The notes beneath the pieces are model-generated. The model searched no databases and was not told the DNA's origin. It saw only the letters and a list, made by a program, of their open reading frames with translations. A stretch of 37,496 nucleotides of DNA from a virus, in the IMG/VR virus record IMGVR_UViG_3300027763_000120, positions 1-37,496 of that record; one strand, written 5' to 3'. The translations under genes and the position numbers were made by a program. Positions within the stretch are counted from its first letter, which is position 1; each line of letters starts with the position of its first letter. Of the stretch, positions 15,401 to 23,680 are shown piece after piece.

Positions 15401-18400
15401 CACTCTCCGCTGCTATGGAGGCGTTAAGTTCTCCCATATACACAGGGTCGTTAAGTTGTGCTGTTTTTTCCTCTGCTATTTTTTCAATACTTTTGTTTGC
15501 ACGGGCTTTACCCAAGTCGTAGACTGCTAGGCGCGTACCCCCTTTAGGGGCACCAATCTCTTCATCCATAACAGCTTGAACTTCATCCATGCCTTCTGCG
15601 GTAGTACCCATACTTATTTTTTCTGTGGGTTTAAGGCCAGCGGCTTCACGGAACTTGGTTACCCCTTCGCTTGGCACCTTCTGAATTTCCAATCCTCTAG
15701 CTGTTATAAACTTAAGCCCCGTCAACTCTCCACGGTTCATCTCAAGGTGGGCAGCACCATAGGCAGCATCCACGAGGTCTTGTGGCAAAATATCTCCACG
15801 CATCCCAATGTTCTTCAGGAATTTATTAAACGCGGCGTAGACTCTGCGTAGCCAGATACTCTCTGTTCTGAAGCTAGTCGGCGTAACCCCTGCGTTTACA
15901 AGTTCTTCCACCATGTAAGCGATTACTTCGTCATCAACCCTGCCACCCTTGCGGAGAGCTTCCTTAGCTGCGGTGCCTTTAACGTCACCCTCTTTGCTCC
16001 ACTGGCGAACCTTGTTAGCAAGGAACTTACGAGCGTCATCAGACAGTATCCGATCAAACCCAATATGGGCACCAGCCTCATGCAGCAGCACCCCTAATTC
16101 GCGCCCTTGAGGGATGTTGTTAGCTACGAGATATACCTTACCCTCATAGGCAACCCCTCTGGTTCCCGGTTTGTAATCAGGATCGTTAAGAACATCTGGG
16201 GGTAAATCACCTTCTTTTTGCACCACCGTAACCAGATTATCAAAATTGGCACTAGTCTTAAAGGCCGCTTTCAACGAAGAGATTATGGCTGCACGGGTGT
16301 TACCGGTTGGCTCTGCGGGTTCCCCTTGGGACTTACGGATATGTGCAATGTCGATACGTTCAGCAGATAAATCTATGTTTTGGGCTTTAGCACTTTTCTT
16401 TAGGTCAGCTAGTTCTGCTTTTACCGCTTCACCCCTACTGGTCAACGCCGTTTGCAACGCAGTGTCATCATCTTCAACGGCGTTTTTAAAACGACTGTCA
16501 ATATCAGAAATAGTATCGGTAAGTTTATCTATCCTAACAACAAGATCAACTTCTCCTCTGACATTACCCCTACCTTCTAGGTAATCATTACGCCGTATAG
16601 AAGCTGCTATCTGTTCTTCGGTTACCCATTTTTCAGCTATCAATTTAGGCAACCGGTTTTGCGCTTTGCCGGTAGGGTCGCTTGTCAGGAAATCAAGGTT
16701 GTTACGAAATTGCTCCATACCGGTTTTACTGGTAGTCGCGGCTTTTATAGCGTTTACTGACTTGGTTATATCCGACTCATTGGACACCGTTTCTGCGGCG
16801 GTCTCCAGTTCAGGGTTTGCAGCATCTATTTTATTTGCAAACGCAGCCGCGCTTGCCGCATCATTAGCTTCTTTCTTGGCAAGGCGTTTGGCTTCCTTAG
16901 CATCAGCGGCAGGTTTCTTTATTACCCGTTTAGGTTTAATTGCGTCTAACTGATCTTGCTTTTGTTTTTCCGCAGCGGCTTGTTTAGCAGCTTCTTCAGC
17001 GGTAGGTTTAACAACAGTAGCCTTTAAGCCCGCCGCTTGCGGGGGTAAACGGGCGTAGTTCTTTTGTGTAGTTTGATTTAGGTCGTATTCCAACCCCGGT
17101 GGCATTATTGCGCCATCAGGGATTTCCTGATACTCATATGTGGGTACGAATACAGGCGCAGCGGCTTGGTTTAATGCACCCGGCTGTACGACTTTTCCCA
17201 CATCAGGTTTAGCAGCAGGTGGCTGATTAGCTCCCACTCCAAGCCCCCCAGCATCAGGAGCAGGTGATCTTTTGGCGGACGGTGGTGGTACAGGCACTCC
17301 ATCGCCCGTTGCAGGTCTATCTGATCCAGCTTTTGCAGGAGCGGGAAGTTTGGTTTCATCTGGGTTTGCATTGGGAGCCTTTAAGTCGTCGACGGAAACT
17401 GCTATGTTGTCGTCATATATATTAACTTGTTCCCCCGCTCCTTTAGCTTTAGCCGCGAGAATAGCAGCAGGGTCAACCGCAGGAGCTACTTCTTCCTCAC
17501 GGCGTACTATCTTTAACGGCGCAGAGGCGGCAGCTACAGGCACGGGAGTTGCCCCACGCAGTTTAGTTTGTTGCCTTTGCAGTGCTTTAGCTTTCGGGCC
17601 GTTCTTATCGGTTGTAGCAAGCCTCTTTTCGTTTTCAGCGTACCATACGTCCATATTGGCGCGGGTCGCATCGGGGGAAGCCATAAAGGTATTAAAATCT
17701 TTATGTTTGGTTTTTAACTCTCCATAGGTAGAAGCTCCTTCAACGGGGCTATTGGCATCAGCGGCTGCTTGCCCTTTTACAGATTTCTTTATTACCCGTT
17801 TAGGGTTAGTTGTGGCGGCTAACTGATCTTGGTTTTCCGCTCCTTCTTGCAACCTGCGGATAACGTCTTCTGCTGACACTTCAAACGGAATTTGGCGCGG
17901 GTCTTCTGGCGCAACGGCTTGCGGGATAGCCTCAATGGAGCCATCGCCTTGTTGGGTTCCGGGAGAGCTAGGAGGCGCACCGGGGCCACGCACTGCCCCA
18001 ACAGTACCGGCTGTCATAGCACCAATAGCAGCATCTCTAGCGGCAGCACCTAACACCCCTTGGAACGCAGGAGTATCAATCCCCTCGCGTTGGAGAGCTA
18101 TGTTGGAGGCATACTGTTCTTGCCCTGCCTGTGCCCCTTCTAGCGGCGCTTCACCGGCAATAGCGGTTCCCACACGCGGCAACAGGTTAGCGTTGGCTTT
18201 AGCCGCCCCCGCCTTGCTCAACAGGCTTTCGACACCAAACCGCGCTCCTGCGGCTCCCAACCCTGCACCAGCCGCGATGTTTAGGAAGTTCTCCCCAAGG
18301 GTTTCTTGTGCTTTAGCTGCCCGTGCTTCCGCTTCCGCAGGGCTAACCTTCTGGCGTATAAGTTCTGCCTTTACGTTGTCGTATAGGGTTCCCTTTATAG

Positions 18401-18917
18401 TGCCAGCCCCCTGTGCAAGACCTACCAAGGTGTTTACAGCGGCAACCGTTTTTGCCCCTAACCCTACCAGCCCCGTTGCCAGATACGGTGCTAATGACCC
18501 CATACCTTGCATCAAGGACTGTAGCGGTGCTTCTTTAACCCCACCGAGGAAGGCGCTAACCTCTTCCATTGCGCTACCGGACTTGGAAGCGGCTTCTGTT
18601 GTAACCGCCCTGCGTTGCAGTTCTGCTTGCCGTTCTGGGGTGTAGGATTCACCAAGGGATTGCTGTATGCTGCCCAATGCCCCAGACAGCGCGGTGTCCG
18701 CACCGAATACATCCGACAAAGACTTACCCGCCCCCACTACCCCTTGCGCGAGGGATACAGCAGTATCCCGTATAGAGGCAGGAGCTTTCTCAACCGCCCT
18801 ACCCGCTTCAGGATGTTGTTTTAAAATTGCTGAAACTACGTCATCCTGACTTGCCCCCTCTGGGCCGTCAATTTGATACGTAAGCCCATTGGGGGCGTCT
18901 ATCTGGTATGTGGGCAT
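12465..18917 (-). CDS. giant internal virion/polyvalent protein (2150 aa)
   Basis: The last gene of the late operon. The N terminus has two adjacent copies of a TYQID-x-P unit (residues ~3-22). Residues ~60-310 are hydrophobic and Ala/Gly-rich, with several possible membrane segments. Residues ~310-760 are Pro/Ala/Lys-rich and probably disordered. A segment with GVLLHEAGAHIGFD carries H946-E947-x3-H951, like the zincin-type motif of large polyvalent phage proteins but one residue longer than HExxH. Around residues 1620-1665 (FPVFSVSQLPQDAMRAFI) it resembles the LPD38 polyvalent-associated domain, with further hydrophobic helices to ~1860. By family knowledge such proteins are packaged in the capsid and ejected with the DNA. 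The start overlaps the preceding stop. Confidence 0.85.
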   Translation of the reverse strand: MPTYQIDAPNGLTYQIDGPEGASQDDVVSAILKQHPEAGRAVEKAPASIRDTAVSLAQGVVGAGKSLSDVFGADTALSGALGSIQQSLGESYTPERQAELQRRAVTTEAASKSGSAMEEVSAFLGGVKEAPLQSLMQGMGSLAPYLATGLVGLGAKTVAAVNTLVGLAQGAGTIKGTLYDNVKAELIRQKVSPAEAEARAAKAQETLGENFLNIAAGAGLGAAGARFGVESLLSKAGAAKANANLLPRVGTAIAGEAPLEGAQAGQEQYASNIALQREGIDTPAFQGVLGAAARDAAIGAMTAGTVGAVRGPGAPPSSPGTQQGDGSIEAIPQAVAPEDPRQIPFEVSAEDVIRRLQEGAENQDQLAATTNPKRVIKKSVKGQAAADANSPVEGASTYGELKTKHKDFNTFMASPDATRANMDVWYAENEKRLATTDKNGPKAKALQRQQTKLRGATPVPVAAASAPLKIVRREEEVAPAVDPAAILAAKAKGAGEQVNIYDDNIAVSVDDLKAPNANPDETKLPAPAKAGSDRPATGDGVPVPPPSAKRSPAPDAGGLGVGANQPPAAKPDVGKVVQPGALNQAAAPVFVPTYEYQEIPDGAIMPPGLEYDLNQTTQKNYARLPPQAAGLKATVVKPTAEEAAKQAAAEKQKQDQLDAIKPKRVIKKPAADAKEAKRLAKKEANDAASAAAFANKIDAANPELETAAETVSNESDITKSVNAIKAATTSKTGMEQFRNNLDFLTSDPTGKAQNRLPKLIAEKWVTEEQIAASIRRNDYLEGRGNVRGEVDLVVRIDKLTDTISDIDSRFKNAVEDDDTALQTALTSRGEAVKAELADLKKSAKAQNIDLSAERIDIAHIRKSQGEPAEPTGNTRAAIISSLKAAFKTSANFDNLVTVVQKEGDLPPDVLNDPDYKPGTRGVAYEGKVYLVANNIPQGRELGVLLHEAGAHIGFDRILSDDARKFLANKVRQWSKEGDVKGTAAKEALRKGGRVDDEVIAYMVEELVNAGVTPTSFRTESIWLRRVYAAFNKFLKNIGMRGDILPQDLVDAAYGAAHLEMNRGELTGLKFITARGLEIQKVPSEGVTKFREAAGLKPTEKISMGTTAEGMDEVQAVMDEEIGAPKGGTRLAVYDLGKARANKSIEKIAEEKTAQLNDPVYMGELNASIAAESDALQTYLQKTEPSEFKSGQRIATPEGKRGTLEFRVVNRKSDTPKWKVKYDEDIGKNEYDYFIEEGAFEPVVTSPPKPRFSVANPAILASQGTANYLFRGPSAPRSLLDRAAETASGVRQNMANKLEWWMDKTTRVYGNAATDATGEAALRDRIEAGSKVTHIALNKLLLGGLEKKNGFWQAVKTDASYQDMLLELEKAVGKYDGVNKFEDINRLFDFAATARREQELIKAGKMVWQTRTPEGIQPTLDAATQARGVTPQIDEGMRLYNTVPEIKTALDIFEKFNNRGVDAMVTAGVIDATTAAGLKGNAGYVPWFRISQDKDGNIKIPAPKDYAKGLVNLSNMRDLEGAKIENFQINHVLDNMAQLSGWMTSKTIGNDTAAYMVDFATKFGIAGRPFAKKVGRAQANSVQVMENGVPTYYAFDDPMAIPAFRGYESAHSAITQVLAAPANLLRLGVTAFPVFSVSQLPQDAMRAFIESDLKNPYALIPRIMGNFVKELFGGGTASGKRLAQFGIVGRGGDIMPGEASRSVRQKLGNYDPGMGGATKRFWAGLERIQAASDAASRTALYELTMKETGNEALAIRKAREIINFDTQGVWATSTFLRQTVPFMGVTMVGLNNLYKGLVLGQRLSDKEASAARRSIIYHGTQIAVLTMLYTMLVGDTDDYKKLGDTKRNRSFIIPGTGMGIPVPGDGLGYIFKVIPEQITRYTLAEGLESKDAGSKAGRALWEGFNNIASFTSFIPVLGSPLPKTYIELTLNQSHFTGNPIVGKSKEHLDPADQYTDSTSEIAKQLGKAMNLSPLKLDYIVRAMSGQMGGFVMAMADAAVNSAQGKVTPSWDIRSFPGLNAFTYPDGKDRAALEDFYELRGLVDKVARTYTDMANTGRGKEGLAYLAEGDNKRAYALRQFQTQAELGLAKFRRVRTLIINDPNIKTGEEMKQRLKELDDRENAYLKSMRLPDKREFAQLTPSFDPSILKAFR

Positions 18918-21583
18918 TACTGTTGTACCGGTCTAGGTACAATGACAGCTTTACTAAAGCCCGCACCTGCTGTGCTCGCAGGGGCTGCAAGTCCGGCTAG
19001 ATACTGGGGGGTAATTCCCATTGCCATTGCATCCTGCGGGTTATTCCTAAGGTATTCCACCCTTTTTGCTTGCGCCCTTACTGCTTTTTCTGATTCAGAC
19101 AAGGTATCATAGTGAGGAAGGTCTCTCTTCAGTTCGGCTATCAAACCGTCTTGAAACAGTTTATACCGTGCGTTAGCTGCGGTCTCTTTATGCGAACGAA
19201 CCGTTTCTTGTTGAGCAGCGCGTTTGGTATCACGATCTTCACGACGACCCGTAGCGGCAATATTTCCCGCAAGCCCCGCGTTAACGCCCTCACCCAGACT
19301 GCCGAGGAAGTAGGGGTTCTTACTTGCCATCATCGCGGCACCCATTTGCATCAAAGCAATGCTGAAATCTTTTTGGTCTTGGATGTCTTGTGCGGACTTG
19401 TTTTTCTTACCGGCGAGTGTTGCGACTTTTTCTTGTGCTGTTTCGTATTGCTCAAATGCGTTTTTATCACCAGCGTTGGCTGGTGCAGGTTTATTTAGGG
19501 GGTTAACATTAGGGGGCTGGGCAATAACATCTCTTACGTTCTCTCCTCTTGCAACTCTCTCTTTAATTTCCGCTTGCCGTTGTGGAGTCACATTTGAGGG
19601 GGCACCTGCCGTTGCACCTGCGGCTTCGTTTCTTTTCCCCTGCCCTGTAATGTTATCAATAAGGGAAGATAGTCCATCCCTTATAGCTCCGGGAACTTGG
19701 GCTAAATTATCCGGCGAAAGCACCCGAGGAATATAGGCTTTGTATTCTTCACTAGTTTCAGGGATAAGCCCTTTGGAATTTGGTACGATAGATTCAACTA
19801 CCCGTGCAGGAAGCTGTTTAAAAAAGTCTTTAGCAATTTCCAAGTCTGATTTGGATTTGACAGGGGTGGGTCTAGTAGGAGTATTTAAGGCAGCGACATA
19901 CTGGTTAGCAGTCTGATTGAATTGCGGATTAGTTTTCGCCGCGTCTGTATCCTGTCCAAACCCTAAAATTTTATTTACCGGAACATCACCTTTTTTATCT
20001 TTGATAGCGTTTAGTATTTTTACCGCCCCTTTTGGGCCAGCAGTATGCGCCAAACGTAGATTAGCGGAAGTAGGTTCAATACCCGCCTTCTCTAAGAAAG
20101 CAGTATTTTGAGCCGTGAATACGGTATATAACTTATCTTGGTTTGCAGCATTAAATGGTTCAGAAGGATCAATCCCCGCCTCTTTAACCAATGCTTTAAG
20201 AGTACTGGGTATAAACTGATATTTCCCTACCGCCCCGCGATTGCCTTCCATACCGCGTTTCTGCGATATAGCCATTACCTCGCTTATTGAAAGTTCCGAA
20301 AGGGGTTTTTTGTTAAACAGTTCCGGCTTGCCTTTGTCTCCATAGGTAGCGTTATACCCAGACGGGCCACCTTCATTACGCCCAGTTTCTTCTCGTATAG
20401 CCTCGCGCCCTGCGTCTTCTGAAGCACGGGATTGGAATATCGGCCCTGCGGAAATAGAATCCCTAACATTTCCTTCTGGGCTAGCAGCACCAATTATGGC
20501 ATTAGTAGCGTCAAATGCAGCGGGGCCAACCAAAGCAGCACCCCCTACACCAGCACCAAGCAACCCCGCACCTTTTAAAAGGGTTTTAGCGGTATTATTT
20601 CTTAGGGCTGCGGTAGTTGCTTGCGACGGCATATACTCCCCAGCAAACGGTATGCTTCTAAGACCCTGCATAGCTTTTCTACCTAAGTAGGCCGTCCCTT
20701 CTTTGATTAACCCCGGTTTAGCAGCGGCAGGAGGAGTAGCTATCCCACTAGGTGTTACAGGAGCAGCGGCAGGGGCAGCAGCAGCAATACCCGCAGGGGC
20801 GGCGGCTTGGGCGGCAGCGGCAGGGGCAGCGGCTTGGGCGGCAGCAGGGGCAGCGGCTTGGGCTACTTGAGCGGCTTCTGTAGCTACTTGGGCTGCTTGA
20901 CTAGCGGTGGCGGCAGCAGAAGCAACTTGGGCAGCGGCGGGAGCCGCACTAGCAGCGGCAGGGGCAGCTTGGGCAGCGGCAGGGGCGGCAGCTTGGGCAG
21001 CGGCAGAAGAAAGCATATCGCGGTACATACTTGCGCCAGCGGCAGTGCCCACACCCGCACCTAAAGCAAGCCGTTGCCACCAAGGCATATCTTCGTTCTC
21101 TGCTACTGGGGCAGGGGTATCTTCTTCCTTTTCTTTCTTTTCGCCGGGGCTTCCTTTTTTAAAAGCAATGAGGCCACCACCGGCTACGCCGTAGGTAGGC
21201 TGTTCTTCCTCAGGCATCATGCCGATCCCACCCCGTGCGTAAATTTCAGGGGAATACATCCCGTCACGCACCGGCAACCCAGCCACGCCCTGCATAGCTT
21301 GCTCTTTCTGTGCCAAGACACTCGGCTGCGCGGGGTCATACCCTTTTATGGCTTGGTCATTTTTAGCCGCGTCAGCTTCAGCTTGCACTATCCCGTTAGC
21401 AAGGAAGGCAGCAAGCCGCGCTTGCGGTAAATCCGCAGGTGGGTTTGTTTGATACTTGCGGATAATATCTCCGGGTCTGCCACCTTTGTCTACGTTAGTT
21501 TTTTCCATTTCGGCAATTTGTTCTGCCAGCCGACTAACATCGGAGCCTTGGTGTATCCCATGTGACGCATATGCACGAGCCAT
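18917..21583 (-). CDS. internal virion protein with muramidase (lytic transglycosylase-like) domain (888 aa)
   Basis: Residues ~400-560 form a lysozyme-like domain: E404 in GRNEGGPSGYN is the likely catalytic acid, followed by GKYQFIPSTLKAL and DKLYTVF, typical of phage peptidoglycan hydrolases. A possible membrane segment (WWQRLALGAGVGTAAGA) lies near residue 170. It precedes an almost pure Ala/Pro/Gln linker at residues ~190-275 encoded by repetitive DNA. The C terminus is basic and helical. It precedes the giant polyvalent gene with a one-base overlap. The likely role is local cell-wall digestion during genome ejection rather than final lysis, which the M15 and holin genes can provide. Confidence 0.85.
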   Translation of the reverse strand: MARAYASHGIHQGSDVSRLAEQIAEMEKTNVDKGGRPGDIIRKYQTNPPADLPQARLAAFLANGIVQAEADAAKNDQAIKGYDPAQPSVLAQKEQAMQGVAGLPVRDGMYSPEIYARGGIGMMPEEEQPTYGVAGGGLIAFKKGSPGEKKEKEEDTPAPVAENEDMPWWQRLALGAGVGTAAGASMYRDMLSSAAAQAAAPAAAQAAPAAASAAPAAAQVASAAATASQAAQVATEAAQVAQAAAPAAAQAAAPAAAAQAAAPAGIAAAAPAAAPVTPSGIATPPAAAKPGLIKEGTAYLGRKAMQGLRSIPFAGEYMPSQATTAALRNNTAKTLLKGAGLLGAGVGGAALVGPAAFDATNAIIGAASPEGNVRDSISAGPIFQSRASEDAGREAIREETGRNEGGPSGYNATYGDKGKPELFNKKPLSELSISEVMAISQKRGMEGNRGAVGKYQFIPSTLKALVKEAGIDPSEPFNAANQDKLYTVFTAQNTAFLEKAGIEPTSANLRLAHTAGPKGAVKILNAIKDKKGDVPVNKILGFGQDTDAAKTNPQFNQTANQYVAALNTPTRPTPVKSKSDLEIAKDFFKQLPARVVESIVPNSKGLIPETSEEYKAYIPRVLSPDNLAQVPGAIRDGLSSLIDNITGQGKRNEAAGATAGAPSNVTPQRQAEIKERVARGENVRDVIAQPPNVNPLNKPAPANAGDKNAFEQYETAQEKVATLAGKKNKSAQDIQDQKDFSIALMQMGAAMMASKNPYFLGSLGEGVNAGLAGNIAATGRREDRDTKRAAQQETVRSHKETAANARYKLFQDGLIAELKRDLPHYDTLSESEKAVRAQAKRVEYLRNNPQDAMAMGITPQYLAGLAAPASTAGAGFSKAVIVPRPVQQ
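20760..21012 (-). repeat. Ala/Pro/Gln low-complexity repeat coding for a linker
   Basis: Degenerate tandem repeats of 9-15 bases built from GCAGCGGCAGGGGCAGC-like units on the plus strand encode AAQAAAPA-type peptides in the muramidase protein. Such repeats expand and contract easily by slippage, so linker length probably varies among relatives. Confidence 0.8.
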
Positions 21584-21586
21584 GAT

Positions 21587-22576
21587 CTATCCTTTACCGG
21601 AACCGGAACCGGAACCATAAGACAAAGCACCAATACCTGTAGCTCCTAACCCTGCTATCTGACCCGCCAGATTAGGCGGAGGGGGCGTAGATTGCTGTTG
21701 GTATGGGGACACCGGGGCCAGCCCACGGATAAGCGCACTATAGGCGTTAAGTTGTTGGGTCGGGAAGTTTTTCTGATTAACAAAGTCGTTGTAGGCTTGC
21801 GTCAGTCCTTGTTGGGTCTGAGCTTGCTGCGTTGCACCCGCAGTCTGTTGCGCTTGGTTAATACCCATCTGTTGTGCGTATTCTTGCTGACCCATCTGAC
21901 CCATCTGACTCGCGGACTGGTTAGCCAACCCCAGACCTTGCAGCCCTAAGTTAGCGCCGAATTGCTGGGCTTGTTGGGCGTTTTGGAACGCATTCTGGCT
22001 ACCCGTAGCTTGAATACCCGCAAGTTGATTTTGGAGGTTGCGTTGACCTTCGCTTTCCACAATAGCCTGACGGCTACCACCAAACGCCCCTGCTCTAGAT
22101 GCTTGCGCTTGTTGCCCCGGCAACCCCCGCCCGTAGTCCCGAATGGCACTTTCTTTTTGGTAGTCGGTAACCATTTGTTGATACGGGGACATGAAAGCTT
22201 GGGTAGCGTAGGGATTGGTTGCCATCTGGTTGTAGTTCTGACCAGCGTAAAGCCCCCCGAGTCCTGCTTGCCCTGACATCCCTGCGGCTTGGAAATTTAA
22301 AGGGGATGTTTGCATACCCTGAATATTGCCGAAAGACTGTTGCTGCATTGGGCTAAACCCCGCAATGCGCTCCTGTCCGTAGGGCGTATATTCCTTGGCT
22401 GACTCTGCCTGTGCCCGTTGTGCAATATCCGTAGCGTAAGGAACAAGCTCTGGCGACAAAGATTGTGTGTAAGTCGTGCCCGTGGTGGTGTTTTGGGTTG
22501 GTTTGCTGTCCCCACCGCCGCCAAAATTTAAACGGAAGAAATCTCCCATTAATAGTTTAAAAAGTATCTTAATCAT
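21587..22576 (-). CDS. Gln-rich internal virion protein (329 aa)
   Basis: After a short hydrophobic start, the product is rich in Gln, Ala, Gly and Met (for example QQAQASRAGAFGGSRQ and MGQMGQQEYAQQMG) and ends PPPPNLAGQIAGLGATG plus GSGSGSG. This composition, with SPYQQMVTDYQ and AGAFGGSRQAI, is familiar from structural proteins of environmental podoviruses. ATG 22576 overlaps the upstream stop (ATGA) with a GAGG site before it; a second ATG at 22549 lacks one. It lies between the DDxxD protein and the muramidase, so an internal or ejected virion role is likely. Confidence 0.75.
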   Translation of the reverse strand: MIKILFKLLMGDFFRLNFGGGGDSKPTQNTTTGTTYTQSLSPELVPYATDIAQRAQAESAKEYTPYGQERIAGFSPMQQQSFGNIQGMQTSPLNFQAAGMSGQAGLGGLYAGQNYNQMATNPYATQAFMSPYQQMVTDYQKESAIRDYGRGLPGQQAQASRAGAFGGSRQAIVESEGQRNLQNQLAGIQATGSQNAFQNAQQAQQFGANLGLQGLGLANQSASQMGQMGQQEYAQQMGINQAQQTAGATQQAQTQQGLTQAYNDFVNQKNFPTQQLNAYSALIRGLAPVSPYQQQSTPPPPNLAGQIAGLGATGIGALSYGSGSGSGKG

Positions 22577-23019
22577 TTAAGCACCTCGGATTTATAAGCA
22601 TCAAAGCGTTCGTGAACAATATCTTTCCATACAGCGGGCATTACTTCCTTAGCTTTCTCTGGGCCTACACAAACATGCACCGCGTAAGCTATGATATGCC
22701 CCGCTGCATAGCGCAGGGTATGCGCGATTTCAACCCCGTAAACATCTTTGTCTTTTTCAAACTTGTTTGCTGTTTGATACGCAGACACAACCGAAATCCA
22801 CATGGGCAGTATCGCAGCTTGAATTCTTTGGTAAAACGGGTTTGAGGGCAAGTATACCAAGCAGATAAGGAACGCGTTGTTAGTCTGGTCTTCACTTATC
22901 TCCTTGTCTTTATCCACCAAGTCATCCCACGTATGGGCTAAATCTACAAACATCTGATACATATTAACCGCGTCTTGGTTACCGCCAAACCATTCCAGTC
23001 TTTCAGAGTTGTTATTCAT
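22573..23019 (-). CDS. helical phage protein with DDxxD motif (148 aa)
   Basis: An all-helical protein with D32-D33-L-V-D36 (HTWDDLVDKDKEIS), then NNAFLICLVYLPSNPFYQR and LRYAAGHIIAYAVHVCVG. I recognise this W/x-DDL-x-D plus LP-x-NPFY pattern from hypothetical proteins in phage tail and virion gene clusters. The Asp-rich motif resembles that of class I isoprenoid enzymes, but at 148 residues the protein is too short for one and no second metal motif is evident. It overlaps the methyltransferase gene by 8 bases, so the two are co-translated. Function unknown. Confidence 0.7.
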   Translation of the reverse strand: MNNNSERLEWFGGNQDAVNMYQMFVDLAHTWDDLVDKDKEISEDQTNNAFLICLVYLPSNPFYQRIQAAILPMWISVVSAYQTANKFEKDKDVYGVEIAHTLRYAAGHIIAYAVHVCVGPEKAKEVMPAVWKDIVHERFDAYKSEVLK

Positions 23020-23680
23020 ATTTTTCCAATGCCGCCAAATATGGGTAGCCGTATGTTTGGTAGTCGCCGCTATGCCACTCTTGCATCTTTGCGCTGTCTT
23101 GAAAAAACTTTTGGAAGTGATCGTAAAAACACTTCGGGCGTTCCATCCACTGCAATGCCAGTCCTGCCTGTGCTGCCGCCGCTACCACTTCATGCACTGG
23201 GTAACCAGTGTAGTCCCACGTTGCTACATGCACTTGCTTCAATGGTGTGTGCGGAACGAAATCTCTCAACACTACGCACCCGCCAACACTCAACAATCTT
23301 GAAGCTTCTTGCAAAAGTTGTTCGGGATTTCCGTATCCAAACGACTCATTAAACATTACATACTGCGCTATACCACTCGGCATGTCTGTGCTGTTAAAGT
23401 CTGCTAACACACAGTGACCACCATACTGTTTAATAATTTCATGCTGTCTTGGTGAGTTAGTAACATTGATAATTTTTAACGTCTCATCACATTCCTGCAA
23501 CAAACGCCCCATCTCGCCAATGCCACAACCCATGTCAACTATGACCGAGTTCTTTTTGAACCCTACAAGTTGATGGTATTTTTCAGCATGTTCTTTTTCC
23601 GTCTTGCCGTATCTAGTCGATACAAATAACTTTAACCCATGAGCTAAGTATTCATCCGTCTCAATATCGTAGTTGTTCAC
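23012..23680 (-). CDS. SAM-dependent class I methyltransferase (222 aa)
   Basis: Rossmann-fold methyltransferase. Motif I is VIVDMGCGIGEMGRLL (residues 46-61). An acidic post-I region follows (LKIINVTNSPRQHEII), whose N-x-S-P-x-Q resembles the SPxQ of small-molecule or lipid methyltransferases. Next is ADFNSTDMP, then MFNESFGYGNPEQLL and RLLSVGGCVVLRDF (residues ~109-141). There is no DPPY/NPPY or other DNA-methylase signature, so DNA modification is unlikely. It lies inside the virion gene cluster, overlapping the 432-residue protein (4 bases) and the DDxxD protein (8 bases). Substrate unknown; candidates are a virion protein or a small molecule. Confidence 0.85.
   Translation of the reverse strand: MNNYDIETDEYLAHGLKLFVSTRYGKTEKEHAEKYHQLVGFKKNSVIVDMGCGIGEMGRLLQECDETLKIINVTNSPRQHEIIKQYGGHCVLADFNSTDMPSGIAQYVMFNESFGYGNPEQLLQEASRLLSVGGCVVLRDFVPHTPLKQVHVATWDYTGYPVHEVVAAAAQAGLALQWMERPKCFYDHFQKFFQDSAKMQEWHSGDYQTYGYPYLAALEKYE

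Noticed and set aside
17935-18645. 236-codon plus-strand frame within the giant gene
   Set aside because: Antisense shadow of an Ala/Gly-rich region; Ala/Pro-rich composition without any domain and opposite to the operon direction.
22573-23680. 2-methylisoborneol-type pathway (methyltransferase plus terpene cyclase)
   Set aside because: The DDxxD protein has only 148 residues and lacks a second metal-binding motif, so a true terpene cyclase cannot be supported.
23012-23680. DNA methyltransferase protecting phage DNA from restriction
   Set aside because: No DPPY/NPPY or PCQ motif and no target recognition region; motif I with an SPxQ-like segment points to a non-DNA substrate.
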